Source of the DNA: Thiocapsa sp.
GTDB lineage: Bacteria > Pseudomonadota > Gammaproteobacteria > Chromatiales > Chromatiaceae
NCBI RefSeq assembly: GCF_018399035.1
Contig: NZ_CP073760.1
Location: 4,650,501 to 4,714,500 of the forward strand
Direction of reading: 5' to 3'
DNA: 64,000 bases
Below the pieces are notes generated by a model that saw only the letters and a program-made list of their open reading frames with translations, had not been told where the DNA came from and made no database searches. Below are positions 1-8,835 of the stretch, piece after piece. Within the stretch, counting starts at the first letter, position 1. Each line of letters opens with the position of its first letter. The translations under genes were made by a program, and so were the position numbers.

Positions 1-704
1 CCGCGCCCCGTGTCCTCGACCGCGACCTCGACGGCGTCGTCACCGGCAGCCGCGGTCGTGACGCTGATCCGACCGCCGCCATCCAAGGCATCGGGGCGTT
101 GATGACCAGATTCATGAGCGCCTTCTCGAGCTGTCCGGGGTCGACCCGCGCCCGCGGCGGGTCCGGTGCCAGCACGGCACTCAGCTCGGCGCCCTCCGCG
201 ACGGTCACCTCGAGCAGATCCAGCATGCCGCCGACCAGCGCATTGATGTCCAGGATCTCGGGCGCGAGCCGTTGGCGCCGGGAGAAGGCGGGCGAGATCG
301 CCGATTTCGTCCCGCCGATCCAGCGCATCCACCCGCGTCTTGAGCGCAGCGGCGATGTCGCGGCTTGCCGTTACCAGGTGCTCCGCCGCCTCGATGGTCC
401 CAAGCTCCTGCTCGCGCAGTCGGAAGACGCCGTCGGCTTGAAGTTGGAGCTCCAGGTCGGCGATCGCTTGTGCGAACTCCGGGCGCAGTCCCGACGGGAT
501 CCTCGGGAGCAGATCCGAAAGCTGACCGCGGGTGCGCTCGAAGGCGTCACGGAACATGCGCACCTGATCGAGGCTCGGCGACTCGGCTCCGAGCAGCAGG
601 TCGCTGAAGGCCGAGCCTGCCAACCGCTCCGCATCCAGTGGAGGTCCCTGGGCGCCGGCAGCGTGCGCTCCATCACTGCGGCCACCCCGGCACGGGTCTC
701 CAAC
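1..704 (-). pseudogene. Sensor histidine kinase remnant (HAMP and ATPase pieces, H-box lost)
   Basis: Read right to left, the fragment has a possible sensor segment (RMFRDAFERTRGQLSDLL near 530-580), then a HAMP-like stretch (RRDEIGDLAR near 290-320). The reading frame then changes to FSRRQRLAPEILD, which in hybrid-type kinases normally follows the phosphoacceptor helix, and on to LEKALMNLVINA, the N box of the HATPase domain. After another one-base shift VEVAVEDTGRG (G1 box) reaches the window edge. The dimerisation helix with the phosphorylated histidine is missing: HAMP is joined almost directly to the post-H-box region. At least two frame changes rule out a working kinase. The 5' side runs without a break into the DUF5615 toxin fragment at 705-794. 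The gene continues off the left edge. The family call is firm; the exact kinase type is unknown. Confidence 0.6.
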
Positions 705-794
705 CACGAAGTCAGCGTCTTTGCTGACGACGATACGATCCTCGCGGCACGCCAGCGCGGTGATGTCGGCATCCCGCGTCCGATTTTGCTCGGG
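705..794 (-). pseudogene. 3' half of a DUF5615 (Mut7-C/PIN-like) toxin, split by an IS
   Basis: The minus strand reads PEQNRTRDADITALACRED and then RIVVSKDADFV, the central part of small DUF5615 toxins with the conserved acidic K-D-A-D-F motif. The 5' half of the same gene lies at 2720-2809, beyond the IS at 795-2711. Both halves carry the same 8 bases (tgctcggg on the plus strand) at their inner edge, as expected for a target-site duplication. Removing the IS and one duplicate restores the reading LPEQNRTRDADI. After DADFV the frame runs into kinase-like sequence, so the C-terminus was also lost, before or after the IS arrived. Confidence 0.65.
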
Positions 795-2711
795 GGCCTT
801 GTTCATTATCCCGGCCACCGCCATCAGGCCGCGACCGGCATCAGATAGGGCAGTTTCGGCGGGCGTGGCCGTCGGCGTCGCGGTCGCGGCGGCAAGGGCA
901 CACGCAGTAGTAGCTCCTCGAACAGTGCGGGATGTGTCCGCCCGAAGAAGCGCTCGGCGGCGGTCGTGCCGTCGGGACGGCGGATGTGGAAGTTGTGCAC
1001 GGCGGTGAGCGCGGCGAGCCTGCGGTCGCTCAAGCGATGACGCCCGTGATGATGCAGCGACAGTTGGCCGTTGCGTCCTTCCACACAGGAGCTGCTGCGT
1101 TGGAACAGATCGGCGCAAGCGCCGGCGACCTGTTCGACCCGAGCGCTGTCCTCGGGCGCGAGACGCTGCAGCGGATGATCGGCGCGCCGCAGGACGTCGA
1201 GCAACGCGGTACTCGCCGCCTGCACGCGGTGTCGGGTCTCGGCCGCGGTGCTGCGGGCGGCGACGCGCTCGAGGTAGATGCCGGGGATGAGCTGCTCGAG
1301 GACCGCCGCTTCCAGCTCCGGGGATAGTGCGAGGGCCTCGACCCTGGCGGTCACGGTGGCGAAGAAGAACGCGAGCGTGGCGAGCCACTGCACGGTCAGG
1401 CGCTCGGCCTTGGCGAGGCGTTCGCGAGCGCGCTCGGGCAGCTCGGCGGCCTCGGCCAATCCCTTCAGGCGCGTCCAGACGTCGGTGAAGCGCGCCGCCA
1501 CACGCTCCACCGGCTGGGTCTGTCCATCCACCGGATCATACGGGTGATACAGCACGCCGAGCTCGCGGATCAATGCGCGCGCCTCGCTCTGCCGCTCCCG
1601 TGCGCGGTCGCGTTCGGCTTCCACGGCGACCAGCGCGCTCAGGGCGGCGCCAATGCGGGTCTCGAAGTCGGGCGGACGCCCGAGCGGGCGCGGCACGCGC
1701 GCCTCGAACGCCTGCTGCGCCGCGCGCTCGGCCTCCCAGTGTCTCTGCGCGGCGGCGACGCCGGCTTCGGCCTGGCGCAGATCGCGCGCCAACGCCAAGG
1801 ACGTGGCTTTGGAGACCTCGTGTTGGCCGTGAAAGAGGTCCGGGGAGTGGTGGGCACCGAAATCCGCCTCGGCATGCCGACGCAGCGCCTTGGCCTCGTC
1901 GGCGGTGCTCTGGATCACCTCCACGGCAAGCCCCGTGCAGGCGTCCTGAAGCGCCGCCGTCCAGGTCGCCGCGGTGCGATCCGCGGCGTATTGCTCCAGG
2001 ACAATGAAGTTCGACACCGGCTCGATGTTGACCAAGCAGATCCCCGGATGAAAGGTTTCGTCCTCGCACACCGTCACCGCACGCGCCGGCATGCCCTCGG
2101 CAAGCGCCGTGCGCTGCTGCGCGGCCACCGCGACCACGGCCGTTTCCAAGGCGACATTCAGCGCATGCTGCGCGCCGTCGCTGACCCCGACGAAGGCCGA
2201 CAGTCCGCTCAGCTCCAGGAACTCACTCACCAGCCGGGTGCCGCCCGCCGCCCGCAAGGTGATGCTGAAATGCGCCGCCAACACCAGCCGATGCAACCAA
2301 TCGATCCCCTCCGGGGTGCGTGCGAAGGCCGTCAAGCCCGTCGGCGGATCCCCGCGCGGAACCTCCCCGCACCAGTCGCGCAAGGTGCTGCGCGCAATAC
2401 CCATCTCGGTGGCCACGGCGCGTTGCGTCTCCCCCGCCGCCAGCCGTGCTTCGGCCGCCGCGATGTGCTCGGCTTGCTCCAAGCGTGTGCGTCGCGTCAT
2501 GAGCCGATGCTCCGGCCCGGTCTCGAACGTCCGGGTAGCGCAGCGCCCGCGCTTGGTCTAAAGTCACTCTCGGCAGGATCTTCGAACATCTTTTCGAACC
2601 CTCGGTTAGTTTGCACTTCCAAGGGTATGAAATTTCGTGGGTCCTGCCAAATCCCCGCACATCCGTCACCAAGCCCCGGACTCGGACTTGGACGGGCTTA
2701 TGAACAACGCC
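795..2711 (-). mobile_element. Complete 1.9-kb insertion sequence with 20-bp imperfect inverted repeats and 8-bp target duplication
   Basis: The left end begins ggccttgttcattatcccgg (795-814). The right end, read inward on the other strand, begins ggcgttgttcataagcccgt (2692-2711). These match at about 16 of 20 positions. The 8 bases tgctcggg occur directly outside both ends (787-794 and 2712-2719). The single gene inside is the transposase at 824-2500. The element sits in the DUF5615 toxin gene of a DUF433/DUF5615 pair. Transposase type and an 8-bp duplication do not point to a classical IS family I can name with certainty. Confidence 0.8.
824..2500 (-). CDS. Transposase of the IS at 795-2711 (DUF6399/ISNCY-like)
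   Basis: A 558-residue protein. The N-terminus looks like a helix-turn-helix (ETQRAVATEMGIARSTLRDW, residues about 23-42). The middle has acidic positions in a fold-like context (VCEDETFHPGICLV, then a conserved SPDLFHGQHEVSK stretch) and a long alanine/arginine-rich helical section. Near the C-terminus is SSSCVEGRNGQLSLHHHGRH, followed by a proline/arginine-rich tail. I associate this layout with transposases annotated as DUF6399; that naming is from memory. The frame is open throughout and almost fills the IS, so the element may be active. The start at 2500 follows the first methionine in frame and leaves about 210 bases to the right end. Confidence 0.65.
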   Translation of the reverse strand: MTRRTRLEQAEHIAAAEARLAAGETQRAVATEMGIARSTLRDWCGEVPRGDPPTGLTAFARTPEGIDWLHRLVLAAHFSITLRAAGGTRLVSEFLELSGLSAFVGVSDGAQHALNVALETAVVAVAAQQRTALAEGMPARAVTVCEDETFHPGICLVNIEPVSNFIVLEQYAADRTAATWTAALQDACTGLAVEVIQSTADEAKALRRHAEADFGAHHSPDLFHGQHEVSKATSLALARDLRQAEAGVAAAQRHWEAERAAQQAFEARVPRPLGRPPDFETRIGAALSALVAVEAERDRARERQSEARALIRELGVLYHPYDPVDGQTQPVERVAARFTDVWTRLKGLAEAAELPERARERLAKAERLTVQWLATLAFFFATVTARVEALALSPELEAAVLEQLIPGIYLERVAARSTAAETRHRVQAASTALLDVLRRADHPLQRLAPEDSARVEQVAGACADLFQRSSSCVEGRNGQLSLHHHGRHRLSDRRLAALTAVHNFHIRRPDGTTAAERFFGRTHPALFEELLLRVPLPPRPRRRRPRPPKLPYLMPVAA

Positions 2712-2809
2712 TGCTCGGGCAAGTCGAGCGTATGCAGAACATCGTGCCCGCGTGCGTTCAGCCAGCGCGCCAGTCGTCTCGGCAATTGCGCATCGACGAT
2801 GAACCTCAC
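2712..2809 (-). pseudogene. 5' half of the DUF5615 toxin, cut by the IS
   Basis: Starts at GTG (2807-2809), overlapping the stop of the DUF433 antitoxin in the string GTGA, the usual coupling of these pairs. It reads VRFIVDAQLPRRLARWLNAR and then GHDVLHTLDLPEQ. VDAQLP is the first acidic motif of the DUF5615/PIN-like fold. The coding sequence is interrupted at the 8-base duplication (2712-2719); reading on into the IS adds a short foreign tail and a stop at 2666. The remaining half is at 705-794. Confidence 0.75.
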
Positions 2810-3033
2810 GCCGCCAATGGCTCGATGCGCTTGGTCTGTGTCACTCGAGCGGCAAAGGCGAGGGCTGCGAGGATGTCTTCGCGTGTCAGATCCTCGTAGT
2901 CCGTCAGGATATCGTCGATCGTCATTCCGCCCGCAAGCCATTCGAGGACATTTTCAACCGGGTAGCGTAAGCCGCGAATACAGGGCTTGCCATGGCAGAT
3001 GCTCGGGTCGATCGTGATCGAGTCATTCATCAT
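2806..3033 (-). CDS. DUF433 antitoxin
   Basis: A 75-residue protein typical in length and sequence of DUF433 antitoxins: DPSICHGKPCIRGLRYPVEN, then LEWLAGGMTIDDILTDY and a C-terminal DILAALAFAAR helix. DUF433 proteins are small winged-helix-like DNA-binding antitoxins encoded just upstream of DUF5615 toxins. Its stop overlaps the toxin's GTG start. The toxin has been split by an IS, so this is an orphan antitoxin. It could still repress its own promoter or act on a related toxin elsewhere in the genome. Confidence 0.85.
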   Translation of the reverse strand: MMNDSITIDPSICHGKPCIRGLRYPVENVLEWLAGGMTIDDILTDYEDLTREDILAALAFAARVTQTKRIEPLAA

Positions 3034-3205
3034 CGTGTCCTTTGTCGGTGCTTATTAGCGCAGCTGGTGTGGGTTGAGACTCGCGCTCGGCTCGAAGTGC
3101 TTTTGAAAACCCTCTGTAGTCTATTCCAACGCTCCAGGTCAACCCGGTCTTGGGGAGCGGGAGGAGTCCGTCCGACCGAGACCACCCGGGTCGAACAACC
3201 CCGTC

Positions 3206-3586
3206 TCAATCGGCCGTCTCAGACACCCCCAGTGCCTCCCGATAATGTCGGCGCTGGCTGTTGCGACCCAGACGGTCGGTGAGGGCCTCCCAGTCCGCTG
3301 CGGCGGCGCGCAGACCCTCCTCGGGGGTCGCGCTGCCGCCCATGACGCGGTCGAGCTGGTCTTCGAGGGCGGCGTTGTAGGCGCGATAGCCGGGCAGGCG
3401 CAGGTCGCGCGCGATCTGGGGTGCGGAGAGGCTGGCGCGCAGCACGCCCAGATAGTCATTCGCCTGACGGTCTCCGAGCAGGCGCCGCCAGGGTACCCTT
3501 TGCGCGTCATCCCCGCCGCCGTCCTCGGCTCCGCCGCCGCGGGAGCACTCTCCATGTACTTCAGCGTCGGGCTGCGCGCACCCCAC
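3206..3586 (-). pseudogene. C-terminal piece of an ABC-type extracellular solute-binding protein
   Basis: The frame contains ANDYLGVLRASLSAPQIARD, then LPGYRAYNAALEDQLDRVMG and EEGLRAAAADWEAL, matching the C-terminal helices of family-1 (sugar-type) binding proteins. The upstream part is cut off just before the first group II intron, which lies on the opposite strand starting at 3610. The N-terminal residues of this open frame (before about PWRRLLGDRQ) do not look like the family. No 5' part was found on the far side of the intron array, so the gene is a truncated remnant. Confidence 0.55.
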
Positions 3587-3609
3587 GGCCAGTTCCAGTT
3601 CCGGGGACA

Positions 3610-5594
3610 GTGCGGCCTGGCAAGGCCGCGTGTTCTAGCGGGTGGGAATCCCGCCTGGGTAATCGTGCGCCGCGAGCCCAGTATCGAGCCTTGCGGCGTG
3701 GACGGCAACGGACACGTCGATGCGTAGGCACGAAAGCAGGCGAGGTGCAAAGGTAACGGGTGGAGCCGACCTTGAAGGTGTTGAGCCCCGTAAAGAACAG
3801 TCGGGAGTGCCGACGGGTTTGTCCCTCCGGCAGGCAACAATCCGTGCTGCGCGATGGCGAGCGGTACGGATACTCCCAGGGTCCGAGGCCGTATCGAGCC
3901 TGACATGGAGAACACGTGGTAACCAGGGAGATCCACGTATCGGTCCGCCGGAGGCGGGCACCCGTGAACAAGTGTAGAAAGCGAGGACACGGACGGTGGT
4001 GCGTGGAAGTCGGAGCCATCCATACGAGCGATGACGCCCGGTAATGCGGGTCGAGCAAAGGGGTGGCGGTTTGAGACAACGCGAAAGCGACACACGGCCC
4101 TACGCCGAGAGGATTCTGTCCGTGACAACCAAACTTGAGCGTTTCACACTGATGGCGCGCGAGCAACTGCGAGAGCGGTTCAATTCTCTGATGGGGTTGT
4201 TGTTCGACCCCGAGGGCTTGCGCGAAAGCTTCGAGCGACAGAAAGGAAACAAGGCGCCCGGAGTCGATGGGGTAAGAAAAGACGACTACGGAAAGGACCT
4301 GGACGCGCAACTGGACGACCTGTCGGCGCGGATACGCCGAATGGGCTACCGGCCGCAACCGGTGCGGCGCAGCTACATTCCCAAGGGGGATGGACGCTAC
4401 CGTCCGCTGGGTGTGCCGAGCTTCGAGGACCGATTGGTGCAGGATCGGCTCAGCCGCCTCCTGCAAGCCATCTGGGAGCCGGAATTTTGCGACTGCTCGT
4501 ATGGCTTTCGTCCCGGTCGTAGCGCGCACGATGCGTTGCGGCGGGTCGCGGAGGTCATCACCAACGCAGAAACGCAATGGGTGGTTGAGGCCGACATCAA
4601 AGGCTTCTTCGATCATCTCTCGCATGCCCATTTACTGCGCTTCCTGGAGCACCGCATCGCCGATCCCAATCTTCTGCGGATCGTGCGGCGCTTCCTGAAG
4701 GCCGGCGTCATGGAAGACGGCGCATTCACGGCCAGCGACGAGGGTGCCCCGCAAGGGGTTTGGTCTCGCCCGTGCTCAGCAATATCTACCTGCACTACGT
4801 GCTCGACCTGTGGTTCGAGAAACGTTTCGCCAGGGGCTGTGCCGGCAAAGCCTACCTGATCCGCTACGCCGACGACTATGTCGCCTGCTTCGAGTACGAG
4901 GCCGATGCCAACGCCTTCCTGGCCGCCATGACCGAACGACTGGCGTCCTTCGACCTGGAAGTCGAACCGAGCAAAACCGCGCTGTTACGCTTCGGCAGCC
5001 ACGCCCTTGGGCAACGTGCCGACACCGCGGCAGGATCGCGCACCTTCAGCTTCCTCGGCTTCACCCACTATGTGGGCCGTAGTCGTCGGGGCCGGTTCGT
5101 GGTCGGGCGCAAGACCGACGGCAAGCGCATGGCCAAGAAGCTCAAACTGTTGAACGAGCGACTACGCGGCCTGCGCACGCAGGGCGGGGCGGCCATGCTG
5201 GCCTACCTCGTGCGCCACCTGCGCGGGCATCTCCAGTACTACGGGGTGAGCGGCAACGGCCGCGCCTTGGCGAGTTACATCCACTTCGCCGGCGGCCTGC
5301 TGTTTAAGTGGCTAAACCGCCGCAGTCAGCGCCGCTCGTTGACCTGGAAGCGCTTCAGCGCCGCCATTCGCCCCCTGCTGCCGCGTGCTCGGATCATCCA
5401 TGATCTCTACCCCGTCCCTTGGTGGATGACTCAAGCTGGGAGCCGGATGGTGTAACACTCCAAGTCCGGTTCTGCGAGGAGCCGGGAACGAACCGTCGTA
5501 TGGCCGAGATCATGTGGCACCGCCGGGAAACCAGGCGGCAAACCGAGAACACAAACATCAGCCTAACCGACGGCAAGAACCCGGCTTACTCTCC
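3610..5594 (+). mobile_element. Group II intron, copy 1 of a tandem array (with frameshifted RT)
   Basis: Begins GTGCGGCC, a canonical GUGYG 5' end, followed by domain I stems such as ctagcgggtgggaatcccgc. Domain IV holds a reverse-transcriptase gene. The domain V hairpin (GAGCCGGATGG...AAGTCCGGTTC) lies at about 5439-5472 and overlaps the end of the RT frame. The copy ends ...ggcttactctcc at 5594, and the next copy starts with GTGCG at the very next base. Translations in all frames are the same in copies 1 and 2, so the two units appear identical. The 5' exon is the antisense of the solute-binding protein remnant and ends cggggaca, unlike the tctcc that precedes copies 2 and 3. Confidence 0.85.
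4122..5455 (+). pseudogene. Group II intron reverse transcriptase/maturase, copy 1, frameshifted
   Basis: The N-terminal RT part includes KGNKAPGVDGVRKDDY, PKGDGRYRPLGVPSFEDRLV (RT2) and SYGFRPGRSAHDAL. The C-terminal frame has LIRYADDYVACF with the catalytic YADD. Between them the expected PQGG-LVSPVLSNIY is broken at about 4757: a run of four G stands where five are needed, shifting the frame by one base. The maturase X region (SFLGFTHYVG...) follows, and no HNH endonuclease domain is seen. GTG at 4122 (VTTKLERF) is the likely start; an ATG at 4152 is an alternative. The stop at 5455 lies within domain V. A working protein would need frameshifting, supply in trans, or a missing base call. 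Confidence 0.8.
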
Positions 5595-7579
5595 GTGCGG
5601 CCTGGCAAGGCCGCGTGTTCTAGCGGGTGGGAATCCCGCCTGGGTAATCGTGCGCCGCGAGCCCAGTATCGAGCCTTGCGGCGTGGACGGCAACGGACAC
5701 GTCGATGCGTAGGCACGAAAGCAGGCGAGGTGCAAAGGTAACGGGTGGAGCCGACCTTGAAGGTGTTGAGCCCCGTAAAGAACAGTCGGGAGTGCCGACG
5801 GGTTTGTCCCTCCGGCAGGCAACAATCCGTGCTGCGCGATGGCGAGCGGTACGGATACTCCCAGGGTCCGAGGCCGTATCGAGCCTGACATGGAGAACAC
5901 GTGGTAACCAGGGAGATCCACGTATCGGTCCGCCGGAGGCGGGCACCCGTGAACAAGTGTAGAAAGCGAGGACACGGACGGTGGTGCGTGGAAGTCGGAG
6001 CCATCCATACGAGCGATGACGCCCGGTAATGCGGGTCGAGCAAAGGGGTGGCGGTTTGAGACAACGCGAAAGCGACACACGGCCCTACGCCGAGAGGATT
6101 CTGTCCGTGACAACCAAACTTGAGCGTTTCACACTGATGGCGCGCGAGCAACTGCGAGAGCGGTTCAATTCTCTGATGGGGTTGTTGTTCGACCCCGAGG
6201 GCTTGCGCGAAAGCTTCGAGCGACAGAAAGGAAACAAGGCGCCCGGAGTCGATGGGGTAAGAAAAGACGACTACGGAAAGGACCTGGACGCGCAACTGGA
6301 CGACCTGTCGGCGCGGATACGCCGAATGGGCTACCGGCCGCAACCGGTGCGGCGCAGCTACATTCCCAAGGGGGATGGACGCTACCGTCCGCTGGGTGTG
6401 CCGAGCTTCGAGGACCGATTGGTGCAGGATCGGCTCAGCCGCCTCCTGCAAGCCATCTGGGAGCCGGAATTTTGCGACTGCTCGTATGGCTTTCGTCCCG
6501 GTCGTAGCGCGCACGATGCGTTGCGGCGGGTCGCGGAGGTCATCACCAACGCAGAAACGCAATGGGTGGTTGAGGCCGACATCAAAGGCTTCTTCGATCA
6601 TCTCTCGCATGCCCATTTACTGCGCTTCCTGGAGCACCGCATCGCCGATCCCAATCTTCTGCGGATCGTGCGGCGCTTCCTGAAGGCCGGCGTCATGGAA
6701 GACGGCGCATTCACGGCCAGCGACGAGGGTGCCCCGCAAGGGGTTTGGTCTCGCCCGTGCTCAGCAATATCTACCTGCACTACGTGCTCGACCTGTGGTT
6801 CGAGAAACGTTTCGCCAGGGGCTGTGCCGGCAAAGCCTACCTGATCCGCTACGCCGACGACTATGTCGCCTGCTTCGAGTACGAGGCCGATGCCAACGCC
6901 TTCCTGGCCGCCATGACCGAACGACTGGCGTCCTTCGACCTGGAAGTCGAACCGAGCAAAACCGCGCTGTTACGCTTCGGCAGCCACGCCCTTGGGCAAC
7001 GTGCCGACACCGCGGCAGGATCGCGCACCTTCAGCTTCCTCGGCTTCACCCACTATGTGGGCCGTAGTCGTCGGGGCCGGTTCGTGGTCGGGCGCAAGAC
7101 CGACGGCAAGCGCATGGCCAAGAAGCTCAAACTGTTGAACGAGCGACTACGCGGCCTGCGCACGCAGGGCGGGGCGGCCATGCTGGCCTACCTCGTGCGC
7201 CACCTGCGCGGGCATCTCCAGTACTACGGGGTGAGCGGCAACGGCCGCGCCTTGGCGAGTTACATCCACTTCGCCGGCGGCCTGCTGTTTAAGTGGCTAA
7301 ACCGCCGCAGTCAGCGCCGCTCGTTGACCTGGAAGCGCTTCAGCGCCGCCATTCGCCCCCTGCTGCCGCGTGCTCGGATCATCCATGATCTCTACCCCGT
7401 CCCTTGGTGGATGACTCAAGCTGGGAGCCGGATGGTGTAACACTCCAAGTCCGGTTCTGCGAGGAGCCGGGAACGAACCGTCGTATGGCCGAGATCATGT
7501 GGCACCGCCGGGAAACCAGGCGGCAAACCGAGAACACAAACATCAGCCTAACCGACGGCAAGAACCCGGCTTACTCTCC
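5595..7579 (+). mobile_element. Group II intron, copy 2 of the tandem array
   Basis: Repeats copy 1 with a period of 1985 bp: it starts GTGCGGCC at 5595 and ends ...ggcttactctcc at 7579, directly abutting copy 3. All open frames on both strands match those of copy 1. The five bases just before its start, tctcc, could pair with ggaga in domain I (3927-3931 in copy 1), so the 3' end of one intron may act as the IBS1-like target for the next. That pairing is my inference. Confidence 0.85.
6107..7440 (+). pseudogene. Group II intron reverse transcriptase/maturase, copy 2, same frameshift
   Basis: Same protein as copy 1, including the YADD catalytic motif and the same one-base break in the G run before LVSPVLSNIY, here at about 6742. 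Sharing the defect means either that the array arose by duplication of an already broken unit, or that the G-run state is functional (slippage) or a repeated consensus error. The ORF is identical in length and frames to copy 1. Confidence 0.8.
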
Positions 7580-8360
7580 GTGCGGCCTGGCAAGGCCGCG
7601 TGTTCTAGCGGGTGGGAATCCCGCCTGGGTAATCGTGCGCCGCGAGCCCAGTATCGAGCCTTGCGGCGTGGACGGCAACGGACACGTCGATGCGTAGGCA
7701 CGAAAGCAGGCGAGGTGCAAAGGTAACGGGTGGAGCCGACCTTGAAGGTGTTGAGCCCCGTAAAGAACAGTCAGGAGTGCCGACGGGTTTGTCCCTCCGG
7801 CAGGCAACAATCCGTGTCGCGGTATGGCGTGCGATGCGGGTACTCCTCGGGGTCCGAGGCCGTATCGAGCCTGACATCGAGAGCATGCGGTAACCAGGGA
7901 GATCCACGCATCGGTCCGCTGGAGGCGGGCACCCGCGAACAAGTTAAAAGCGAGGACGTGGGCGGCGTTGCGTGGAAGTCGGAGCCATCCATACGAGCGT
8001 TGACGCCCGGTAACGCGGGTCGAGCAAAGGGGTGGCGGCCTGAGACAACGCGAGGGTGAAACACGGCCCTACACCGTGAGGACTCTGTCCGTGGCAACGA
8101 CGCTCGCGCGTTTCACACAGTCGGCGTGCCCCGTCCTTGGGCGGTGCGTGCGAAGCCCTGCGCTGCGGCGGGTGCCGTCAATGCGGAGTCGACAGGGCGC
8201 CGGATCGCTCCCCTGTTCCACTGTGAAAGACTCGGGCTGGGAGCCGGATGGTGTAACACTCCAAGTCCGGTTCTGCGAGGGGCCGGGAACGAGCCGTCGC
8301 ATGGCAGAGATATTGTGGCACCGCCGGGAAACCAGGCGGCAACAGAGAACACGAACTTCT
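7580..8360 (+). mobile_element. Group II intron copy 3, ORF-less, 5' part (3' tail at 11875-11913)
   Basis: Starts GTGCGGCC at 7580, immediately after copy 2. The first ~190 bases look identical to the other copies; from about 7773 on the sequence diverges by scattered substitutions (for example gtcgcggtatggcgtgcgat against gctgcgcgatggcgagcgg), some preserving stems. The RT gene is absent: the domain IV region jumps from about 8110 to a short unrelated segment and then to domain V (gagccggatggtgtaacact, from 8240). Near the 3' end the intron is cut by the transposon at 8361. The remaining 3' end (cgacggtgagaacccggcc, tactctcc) is at 11880-11913. Such a copy could only move with an RT supplied in trans. 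Confidence 0.8.
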
Positions 8361-8595
8361 TGTTGTTGCTCACTTAGTTTCACCGCCCAATTCCCGAATT
8401 ATTTCGCGCGGAATGCTCGCGGTTTTCCCGCACTGATCACCCCGGTGGTGCAGTGTCGGCAGGTGGAGGAGTGCGAGGAGCCCGAGGAGCGCGAAGGCGA
8501 CGTGTGGAGTGCGTCGCGGCGGTGATCGACGCGCCCGGGTCGGGCGCCTGTGGGGAGGGTGCCCGGCGGGTGGCGACCCGCCGGGCGCGGGTCGG

Positions 8596-8835
8596 TCAGA
8601 AGGGCAACGGATCGTCGAAGTCGGTGCCGAAGAGGTCCAGTTGGGTGACGGCGTCGGGCGGCGGGTCCGGGTCCGGATCGGTGTCCTCGCCGTCGAGCCA
8701 CTGCTGCACGGCCGCTCCGTAGCGCGCCTGGATCTGCACGAGCAGTTCATCCAAACAATCCTGGACGGCCCAGGCCTGCTCGGGCGTCCAGTCCTCGGGC
8801 AGGAGGATGGTGAAGGGTTCGGGAAGCCGACTCAT
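8596..8835 (-). CDS. Small accessory protein with a sliding-clamp binding motif (QLDLF)
   Basis: A 79-residue protein, last gene of the transposon operon; its ATG overlaps the ATPase stop in ATGA. The N-terminal half (LPEDWTPEQAWAVQDCLDEL, residues about 12-31) is helical and resembles small proteins found beside transposase/ATPase genes. Then comes an acidic proline-rich linker (DTDPDPDPPPD) and QLDLF at residues 65-69, the textbook form of the bacterial beta-clamp binding pentapeptide (QL[SD]LF), on a flexible C-terminal tail. Tn7 TnsE and several transposases are known to contact the clamp; here I infer a link between insertion and replication forks. Function is otherwise unknown. Confidence 0.6.
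   Translation of the reverse strand: MSRLPEPFTILLPEDWTPEQAWAVQDCLDELLVQIQARYGAAVQQWLDGEDTDPDPDPPPDAVTQLDLFGTDFDDPLPF

Noticed and set aside
3139..4128. Long minus-strand open frame (329 residues) across the first intron, repeated in copies 2 and 3
   Set aside because: It is antisense to structured intron RNA, has no family motif, and recurs only because the intron recurs.
3610..7579. The duplicated 1985-bp unit as a composite transposon or segmental gene duplication
   Set aside because: Unit borders coincide with group II intron ends (GTGCG and tactctcc), and the content is RT plus intron RNA domains.
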